From an uncultured Flammeovirgaceae bacterium (GTDB lineage Bacteria; Bacteroidota; Bacteroidia; Cytophagales; Cyclobacteriaceae): a DNA stretch of 10,491 nucleotides. The position numbers and the translations under genes were made by a program. The stretch's first letter is position 1; every line of letters starts with the position of its first letter. The notes beneath the pieces are model-generated. The model did no database searches. It was not told where the DNA came from and saw nothing but the letters and a program-made list of their open reading frames with translations. This document shows positions 6,045-10,491 of this stretch, one piece after another. Where the stretch lies: assembly GCA_937138955.1 (NCBI GenBank), contig CAKZPJ010000503.1, positions 1 through 10,491 of the forward strand, read 5' to 3'.

Positions 6045-8537
6045 ATGAAACAACTTTTTACTTTCTATCCTCAATCCCGGAACTTATCGGGGTTGTTTGG
6101 GGTCAGCTTGGCTCTGCTCTTTCTGAGCCTACCGTTGCTGGTAACCGCCCAAAAGGTAGTTACCCTCGACAATTACGTAATTTCGCCACATTCGTCGTCT
6201 TCTAAGGTGGGCAACAACCTGATTCAGATGGCTGAACGTTCTATGACGAACGCTCGGCAAACTTCTACCAATAAGATTTACGACTATCCTGATGAACTCA
6301 AAAATGACGGCGAGTATATCCTTATTGAAGCTGTTGCTGAAAAGGGTAAGGGCGCAAAACTACTCGCAAAACTGAGAAGGGAAGTTGGTTTGAAAGATGG
6401 TGCTGTGTACCAGCATCTTGTATCTGGCAAAGTACCTGCTGCTAATATCAAAAAGCTAGAAACAGTTCCAGGACTACAGTTTGCCCGTCCGGCTTACCAG
6501 CCTCATACTAAAGTAGGTGCTGTAACTAGCCGAGGAGATATTGCTATGAGAACGGATGAGGCTCGTGATGATTTTGGAGTAGATGGAAGTGGACAAAAAA
6601 TTGGTATTCTTTCGGATAGTTATAACGCCCTAGGTGGGGCGGTCGATGGAGTGACCTCTGGCGACTTACCTACTGGAGTAGAAATTCTAGATGATCTACC
6701 TTCTGGAGAAGGAAGTGATGAAGGCCGGGCCATGGCTGAGATTATCCATGATATTGCTCCCGGGGCTGACTTAGCTTTTCACACTGCTTTTACTGGGCAG
6801 GCTGAGTTTGCACAGGGTATTATCGATTTAGCAGATGCTGATTGTGATGTTATTGTGGATGACGTAGGATATTTTGCCGAACCCTTCTTTCAGGATGGTG
6901 TTATTGCCCAAGCAGTAGATGAAGTGTCTAAACGAGGCATTACCTACCTGTCTTCTGCCGGCAATGGAGCGCAAGATTCCTACGAAAAAGAGTTCAACAG
7001 CCTGGGTCTTTTATTAGCTGATACTGCAGGAAATGTTCTGGGAATTCCTCATGACTTCGGAAACGGTGATATATTTCAGCGCTATGTTATACCACCGGGT
7101 GGAGATTTAATCATATCCCTACAGTGGTCTGACCCCTACATATCTGCCGGTGGCAAAAATGGAGCTGATACTGATCTAGACCTGTTTTTCTTCTTTCCCC
7201 AGTTTAATGATGCTTTCGTATCTAACGATAATAATATTGGTGGTGACCCCATCGAAGTTACTGGGGTTACTAACATATCAACTGATACTGACCTAGAGGT
7301 AGATATACTTATTGCTAAGTTTGCCGGTCCTGATCCCGATATTATAAAGTATATTAATTTCGGTAGTGGTTTTGAAGTACAAGAATTTGAAGAAGACACC
7401 CAAGCTCCTACCGTATACGGTCACTCTAACGCTAACCGGGGCATTGCAGTAGGAGCTACTGCCTGGTTCAACGTTCCTGAGTTTAATGATAATTTATCTC
7501 TTCCGCTCATTAACGGATTTTCTTCTAAGGGAGGAATTCCCATTTTATTTAACCAAAATGGAAACCCTATTGATCCGGTTATCCGACATAAGCCTGAATT
7601 CGTTGGTCCTGACGGAGTGAATACTACCTTCTTCTCTCGCGACCTATCGTTTGATATTCCTGGAACAGACGAGCCCGATGGTTTTCCCAACTTTTTTGGC
7701 ACCTCGGCATCAGCCCCTCATATCGCTGGGGTAGTAGCACTTATTAACCAACAGACTAATAATACATTTGAGCCGTGGCGTATTAGAAATATTATAGCAG
7801 CTACAGCTATTGATATGGATGACCCCACGACCGAAGGCTTTGATGAAGGCTTTGATTTTAAAACCGGAGCAGGGTTCGTAGATATAGTAAAAGCGATGAA
7901 AGAGGTAAGCAGACGATCTATTCCCAATGCTGCCGTTCGTCCTGTACTAGAAACTGTTGCTTACGATAAAGAAGCCGGAAACTACCGCGCTCTATTTGGC
8001 TATTTAAGTGAAAACAGCGTTCCGGTATTTGTCCCTATTGGGGAGAATAATAAGATCGTACCAAGCGATGACTATGATTCCGGTCAACCGGAAGAATTTA
8101 CGCCCGGACGACAAGCCGCAGTATTTGAAGTAGCATTGCAAGCAGGAGAAACCGTAGTTTGGAGTCTTAAGGGCCCTGATGGGGAACGCCGAACGGCTAC
8201 GGCCACTGCGCCTGAAGGTGAAGTAGCCACTCGCCTAGATAACTCTAATAGCAAGCTCGATTCTCCTTTCTTAGGAGGTAATGCTTCTGACATACTGCCG
8301 GGTACCTATGTTTATCCGAACCCCACATCCGGTAGAATATTTTTGGAAGTAGTTGATGCCCCTGAAACTCCTATTCAAGTGAATGTATTTAATTCTTTGG
8401 GGCAATCAGTGTACCAGACTGGAGGAAATGAGCTAATCCGCGAGACCGTGAATCTGCGTTCGTTCGGCCGAGGATTGTACATAGTCCAAACAAAGGCCGG
8501 TACCAAACTCGCTACTCGTAAAATAATAGTTGAGTAA
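6045..8537 (+). CDS. Secreted subtilisin-fold (S8/S53-like) protease with type IX secretion sorting domain
   Basis: This 830-residue protein has a signal peptide (1-36; long N-region, hydrophobic core about 18-33, cleavage near VTAQ) and a propeptide-like region (about 37-165). The catalytic domain spans about 180-620. Its first motif is KIGILSDSYN with D191 at the subtilisin Asp position. SDEGRAMAEIIHDIAPGA follows, with E226 where HGT normally supplies His. Next are SSAGN with oxyanion Asn N307 and FGTSASAPH with nucleophile S554. N307 and S554 are 247 residues apart because a beta-rich insertion (about 335-450, including IPPGGDLIISLQWSDP and DTDLDLFFF) interrupts the fold. A beta module at about 632-725 carries FGY, PIGENN, GQP, PGR and VWSLKG. 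The C-terminus (755-830; YPNPTSGRIFLEV ... GLYIVQTKAG, KIIVE) is a typical type IX sorting domain, so the protein should be exported and surface-attached or released. The leader (5919-6044) shows no perfect -7 box. A terminator follows. Proteolysis is expected but the altered triad leaves the mechanism open. Confidence 0.9.
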   Translation: MKQLFTFYPQSRNLSGLFGVSLALLFLSLPLLVTAQKVVTLDNYVISPHSSSSKVGNNLIQMAERSMTNARQTSTNKIYDYPDELKNDGEYILIEAVAEKGKGAKLLAKLRREVGLKDGAVYQHLVSGKVPAANIKKLETVPGLQFARPAYQPHTKVGAVTSRGDIAMRTDEARDDFGVDGSGQKIGILSDSYNALGGAVDGVTSGDLPTGVEILDDLPSGEGSDEGRAMAEIIHDIAPGADLAFHTAFTGQAEFAQGIIDLADADCDVIVDDVGYFAEPFFQDGVIAQAVDEVSKRGITYLSSAGNGAQDSYEKEFNSLGLLLADTAGNVLGIPHDFGNGDIFQRYVIPPGGDLIISLQWSDPYISAGGKNGADTDLDLFFFFPQFNDAFVSNDNNIGGDPIEVTGVTNISTDTDLEVDILIAKFAGPDPDIIKYINFGSGFEVQEFEEDTQAPTVYGHSNANRGIAVGATAWFNVPEFNDNLSLPLINGFSSKGGIPILFNQNGNPIDPVIRHKPEFVGPDGVNTTFFSRDLSFDIPGTDEPDGFPNFFGTSASAPHIAGVVALINQQTNNTFEPWRIRNIIAATAIDMDDPTTEGFDEGFDFKTGAGFVDIVKAMKEVSRRSIPNAAVRPVLETVAYDKEAGNYRALFGYLSENSVPVFVPIGENNKIVPSDDYDSGQPEEFTPGRQAAVFEVALQAGETVVWSLKGPDGERRTATATAPEGEVATRLDNSNSKLDSPFLGGNASDILPGTYVYPNPTSGRIFLEVVDAPETPIQVNVFNSLGQSVYQTGGNELIRETVNLRSFGRGLYIVQTKAGTKLATRKIIVE

Positions 8538-8562
8538 AAACTTAGCATAACTAACATAGACT

Positions 8563-8592
8563 AAAGCGGAGGTGAATATCCTCCGCTTTTTT
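8563..8592 (+). terminator. Terminator shared by the converging protease and permease genes
   Basis: A perfect 10-bp stem (AAAGCGGAGG at 8563-8572, CCTCCGCTTT at 8580-8589) with a 7-nt loop is followed on the plus strand by a run of six T residues (8587-8592), giving a strong terminator for the protease. The same stem can fold in the minus-strand transcript of the permease, though only three T residues follow there. The T run overlaps two bases of the permease stop codon (8591-8593). Confidence 0.88.
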
Positions 8593-9346
8593 ATTCGATA
8601 AACCAAAGCTTAATAGCCATAGCGACTACCGCGATAACCAAGATCAGCATCACCCACTTATCTCCTTTTTCTACCGACCACCTACTAGCTACCCAAGCTC
8701 CACCGGAATTTCCAATAGCTAATAAGCCGCCGTACCACCAATTGATGGTTCCTTCCAAAATAAATACTACTAGGGCGGCCGAAGTGTAAACCAGTACCAC
8801 CAGTACCTTGGCACTATTCGTTTTAACTAATGAAAAACGGTTAACGGACGTAAGTACCATAATGATCAGAAAGCCTACGCCTGCCTGAATAAAGCCACCC
8901 CAAATTCCGACAAAGAAGAACAGAACAATACTAACAAATTGATGCTTAGCATTCATTCGCTCGAGTAATTCTCCATTTTCCTTACGGATAGACTTCTTAA
9001 CAATAAATACTACTACTATGATCATAATGACCGCCAGCAGTTTGTTAAAAAGCTCTTCGGGAATATCAACTGCTATTTTTGCTCCGATTACCGCTCCAAT
9101 GAGTGCCGACAGCCCTAACCATAAGCTAAAAGGAAAGGCTGAAACTCCTTTACTTTTAAACCCTAGTACTCCAAATATATTCTGAGAAAAAATGGCTACT
9201 CGGTTGGAAGCGTTAGCAACCGCCGGGGGGAGTCCCAGAAATATTAAAATTGGCAAACTGATAAGCGAGCCCCCTCCGGCCACCGTGTTAATAAAGCCCG
9301 CAGCAAAACCCGCCCCAGTGACCAATAGGATATCACGAATCTCCAT
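8591..9346 (-). CDS. TauE/SafE-family membrane permease (sulfite/sulfonate exporter family)
   Basis: This 251-residue, very hydrophobic protein has about eight membrane segments. The first half carries the family signature AAGFINTVAGGGSLISLP (15-32), LGLPPAVANASNR (37-49) and a Gly-rich helix (75-95). The second half repeats the theme with GGFIQAGVGFLIIMVL (150-165), as expected from the internal duplication of TauE/SafE (formerly UPF0721) proteins. A short charged cytoplasmic loop (117-136) separates the halves. Members are proposed to move sulfite, sulfonates or other small organic anions across the inner membrane; the substrate here is not indicated by any neighbour. The length is normal and nothing is missing. 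The ATG at 9344-9346 precedes the first helix directly. The gene converges on the protease and shares its terminator. A good -7 box lies 195 bp upstream, implying a long leader. Confidence 0.9.
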   Translation of the reverse strand: MEIRDILLVTGAGFAAGFINTVAGGGSLISLPILIFLGLPPAVANASNRVAIFSQNIFGVLGFKSKGVSAFPFSLWLGLSALIGAVIGAKIAVDIPEELFNKLLAVIMIIVVVFIVKKSIRKENGELLERMNAKHQFVSIVLFFFVGIWGGFIQAGVGFLIIMVLTSVNRFSLVKTNSAKVLVVLVYTSAALVVFILEGTINWWYGGLLAIGNSGGAWVASRWSVEKGDKWVMLILVIAVVAMAIKLWFIE

Positions 9347-9367
9347 TGTTCAGTATATTACTAGCTG

Positions 9368-9520
9368 CTACTGTTTGTAGATGGCGAGAGTAGGTGAATC
9401 GGCGAAGTAGGTAGTTAAGCACTGAACAGCTATACGCAGAGACAATTGATCACAGGGCGCTTTAAAATGGCTAAAGATTAAGCTTAACCGGGTAAGAATA
9501 GATAAAAAGGGAGATTTCAT
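9368..9520 (-). CDS. Possible 50-residue ORF upstream of the permease (doubtful)
   Basis: An ATG at 9518-9520 opens a 50-codon frame that ends with TAG at 9368-9370, 21 bp before the permease start codon. It begins MKSPFLSILTRLSLIF and is moderately hydrophobic at first, without a recognisable family. Its start is the first ATG after a perfect -7 box (9542-9549), so if that promoter is real, ribosomes would meet this frame first. It could be a leader peptide, a small gene or simply chance in a long untranslated region. The only evidence is position; I see no homology. Confidence 0.2.
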   Translation of the reverse strand: MKSPFLSILTRLSLIFSHFKAPCDQLSLRIAVQCLTTYFADSPTLAIYKQ

Positions 9521-9541
9521 AGAGCTAGGTACTTCTTGGGG

Positions 9542-9549
9542 CAAAAATA
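9542..9549 (-). promoter_or_regulatory. Bacteroidota-type -7 promoter box upstream of the permease
   Basis: On the minus strand this reads TATTTTTG, a perfect TAnnTTTG match followed by CCCC. It is the best promoter-like site between the small secreted protein gene and the permease. A -33 TTG at standard spacing is not evident. Transcription from here would give the permease a leader of roughly 190 nt containing the 50-codon frame. Confidence 0.45.
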
Positions 9550-9628
9550 GAAGTTATTTATCTAACCCTTCTAGTAATGCACAGCTTTTTCTTGGCAGTA
9601 TAAGTAGGCCGTGCTTGGCAAAAGAAAG

Positions 9629-10006
9629 TTAAACGCTTTGAACAGCATTTAGTAGTTCGCCTTGTTCGGTATAGTATAAAGTTATTACACTACTTTCATC
9701 TTCCATCAAGAGTTCGTACAAAATAACTGATGAGGAAACACTATTATCAATTTCTAAGCGACGGATATCCCGCTTGTTTAATATGCGAGCGCGTGTAATA
9801 GTCAAATGTTGATAGTCGCCTTCATCTAGCGCGTATAAAACTTTTGGTGGCAGGTCCATTTCCATAATAGTAGCCGGATCGTTAACCGACTCTCGGATAA
9901 TCATCTCTTGACTCTCTTGTATTTCTTCCATCCACATCTCGTCTTGAGCCTGAACAGCATTTAAAGAGAGTACGAAAAAGGCGCTGATTGCTACTAATTT
10001 TCTCAT
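9629..10006 (-). CDS. Small secreted protein of unknown function
   Basis: Starting from the ATG at 10004-10006, this encodes 125 residues with a clear Sec signal peptide (MRKLVAISAFFVLSLNAVQAQ, cleavage near residue 20). The frame could be extended upstream to a TTG at 10054, but that would put 16 residues, including two Cys and a Trp, before the signal peptide, so the internal ATG is preferred. The mature part is about 104 residues, acidic at its N-terminus (DEMWMEEIQESQE), followed by LPPKVLYALDEGDY and several beta-strand-like stretches (YQHLTITRARIL, SVILYELLMED, SSVITLYYTEQGELL). It has no cysteines in the mature part, no lipobox and no transmembrane helix. The alternating beta pattern resembles small periplasmic PepSY-like proteins in general shape, but I cannot assign a family. 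It has no operon partner, and no clear terminator follows it. Confidence 0.7.
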   Translation of the reverse strand: MRKLVAISAFFVLSLNAVQAQDEMWMEEIQESQEMIIRESVNDPATIMEMDLPPKVLYALDEGDYQHLTITRARILNKRDIRRLEIDNSVSSSVILYELLMEDESSVITLYYTEQGELLNAVQSV

Positions 10007-10139
10007 AATTGATGATTTTACACTTAAACAGCACAAAGAATCATACCATAGCAAGTTCTACGTAAACACCTCAAAATCAATTTATTATAAATATAACTAT
10101 TCTAATAAATAATTGATTAAGGGTATCGAGTAGACAAGT

Positions 10140-10156
10140 TGGGGAACAATTCCCCA
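10140..10156. repeat. Short perfect hairpin
   Basis: TGGGGAA and TTCCCCA form a perfect 7-bp stem with a 3-nt CAA loop. No T run follows on either strand, so it is not a standard terminator. It could be an operator or part of a decayed element. Confidence 0.4.
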
Positions 10157-10176
10157 CTTTAGGGTAATTTCTCTAG

Positions 10177-10194
10177 AGAAAGTATAAACTTTCT
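10177..10194. repeat. Second short hairpin
   Basis: AGAAAGT and ACTTTCT form a 7-bp stem with a 4-nt loop, 20 bp after the previous hairpin and partly overlapping a CTCTAGAG palindrome (10171-10178). The role is unknown. Confidence 0.3.
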
Positions 10195-10314
10195 TACTAC
10201 GTTTACTTTTTCACTAAACAGATTTGAATTTCTGCGTAGAGCAATTATCTAAGAAATCCATATAGTTCAAAAGGCTAGTGCTCTGTCAACGTTTAAAATT
10301 TGGGTTAGGCGGTC

Positions 10315-10435
10315 GTGGATTTTGGTGCAGATTAAGCGGTTCCCCGCCAGGACGCAAAAAATGAGCATAGCCGTAGCTACCGCAGCGGCGGACTGTGTGG
10401 GCTTTTTTGTAACGCAAAGATGCGCCAAAATTCAC
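10315..10435. repeat. Palindrome-rich segment with imperfect terminal inverted arms, repeat-like or mobile-element edge
   Basis: The arms GTGGATTTTGGTGCA (10315-10329) and TGCGCCAAAATTCAC (10421-10435) are inverted copies matching at 13 of 15 positions. Inside lie CGCAAAAAA (10354-10362) opposed by TTTTTTGT (10403-10410), the palindrome GTAGCTAC (10373-10380) and CCGCAGCGG (10380-10388). The segment is visibly richer in G+C than the AT-rich DNA before it. This layout fits a non-autonomous dispersed repeat or part of an insertion-sequence end. The transition from AT-rich DNA occurs nearer 10273, at GCTAGTGCTCTGTCAACG, so the true element may be larger and continue past the right edge. No second copy exists in this window, so repeat status is inferred. 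Confidence 0.4.
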
Positions 10436-10491
10436 CCGCGATTTCTATGGTTCATGCAAGTGCTGGCGTATAAATTTTTTCATATTTTCGG
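10361..10491 (+). CDS. Open frame running off the right edge (probably not a gene)
   Basis: From ATG 10361 the frame stays open for 43 codons to the window end, beginning MSIAVATAAADCVGFF and continuing with RFLWFMQVLAYKFFHIF. It sits inside the palindrome-rich segment, and the first half is composed of that repeat. An internal ATG at 10454 could be a real start of a gene lying beyond the edge. No family is recognised. Confidence 0.12.
   Translation, partial: MSIAVATAAADCVGFFVTQRCAKIHPRFLWFMQVLAYKFFHIF

Larger units (their letters stand above)
10007..10270. other. AT-rich intergenic stretch without a gene
   Basis: No credible coding frame is seen on either strand. The stretch holds the leader of the small secreted protein, an A/T-only inverted repeat (8-bp arms, 10080-10087 and 10103-10110), and two small hairpins listed separately. 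One degenerate -7-like box on the minus strand (TGATTTTG, 10072-10079) could serve the secreted protein gene, but it differs from consensus at the usually conserved second base. Confidence 0.6.

Noticed and set aside
7136..7702. Two minus-strand open frames inside the protease gene
   Set aside because: They are antisense to the conserved catalytic domain and show no recognisable motifs.
9591..9620. Direct repeat CTTGGCA (9591-9597 and 9614-9620) after the small secreted protein gene
   Set aside because: Only two short copies, with no associated structure or T run, so chance is the simplest explanation.
10007..10054. Upstream extension of the small secreted protein to a TTG codon at 10054
   Set aside because: It would place 16 residues before a normal signal peptide; the ATG at 10004-10006 starts the signal peptide cleanly.

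Overview
The window looks like chromosomal DNA from a member of the Bacteroidota, most likely a free-living Cytophagia-type bacterium. The evidence is an Oar-like TonB-dependent outer-membrane receptor, a secreted protease with a type IX secretion C-terminal sorting domain, a lack of clear Shine-Dalgarno sequences before the genes, and several intergenic matches to the Bacteroidota -7 promoter box TAnnTTTG. I see no rRNA, tRNA, CRISPR array, complete insertion sequence or phage module.

Left part (1-5105, all on the minus strand). A PhoD-like lipoprotein metallophosphatase runs off the left edge (1-484). Upstream of it in transcription order is a 1085-residue Oar-like TonB-dependent receptor (549-3806), separated by a strong terminator that ends 9 nt before the phosphatase start codon. 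Next is a signal-peptide-bearing alpha/beta hydrolase (4053-5105) with its own terminator. The hydrolase diverges from the next gene across 81 bp containing two facing promoter-like boxes.

Middle (5187-8537, plus strand). A family 2 glycosyltransferase of the TIGR04283 type (5187-5918) is followed by an 830-residue secreted protease (6045-8537). The protease has a signal peptide, an N-terminal propeptide-like region, a subtilisin-fold catalytic domain with Glu in place of the usual His and a large insertion, a beta module with FGY/GQP/PGR motifs, and a type IX sorting domain.

Right part (8591-10491). A TauE/SafE-family membrane permease (8591-9346, minus) converges on the protease and shares a hairpin terminator with it. 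Upstream of the permease are a 50-codon ORF of doubtful reality and a good -7 box. A small secreted protein of unknown function follows (9629-10006, minus). The last 485 bp have no convincing gene. They hold an AT-rich stretch with two small hairpins, then a more GC-rich, palindrome-rich segment with 15-nt imperfect inverted arms, which resembles a dispersed repeat or the edge of a mobile element.

The genes do not form one pathway. Most appear to be single transcription units for cell-envelope and extracellular functions. The only plausible functional pairing is the outer-membrane receptor with the surface phosphatase downstream of it. I found no clear new multi-gene system. The most interesting items are the protease's altered catalytic site and domain layout, the terminator placed against the phosphatase start codon, and the repeat-like element at the right edge.
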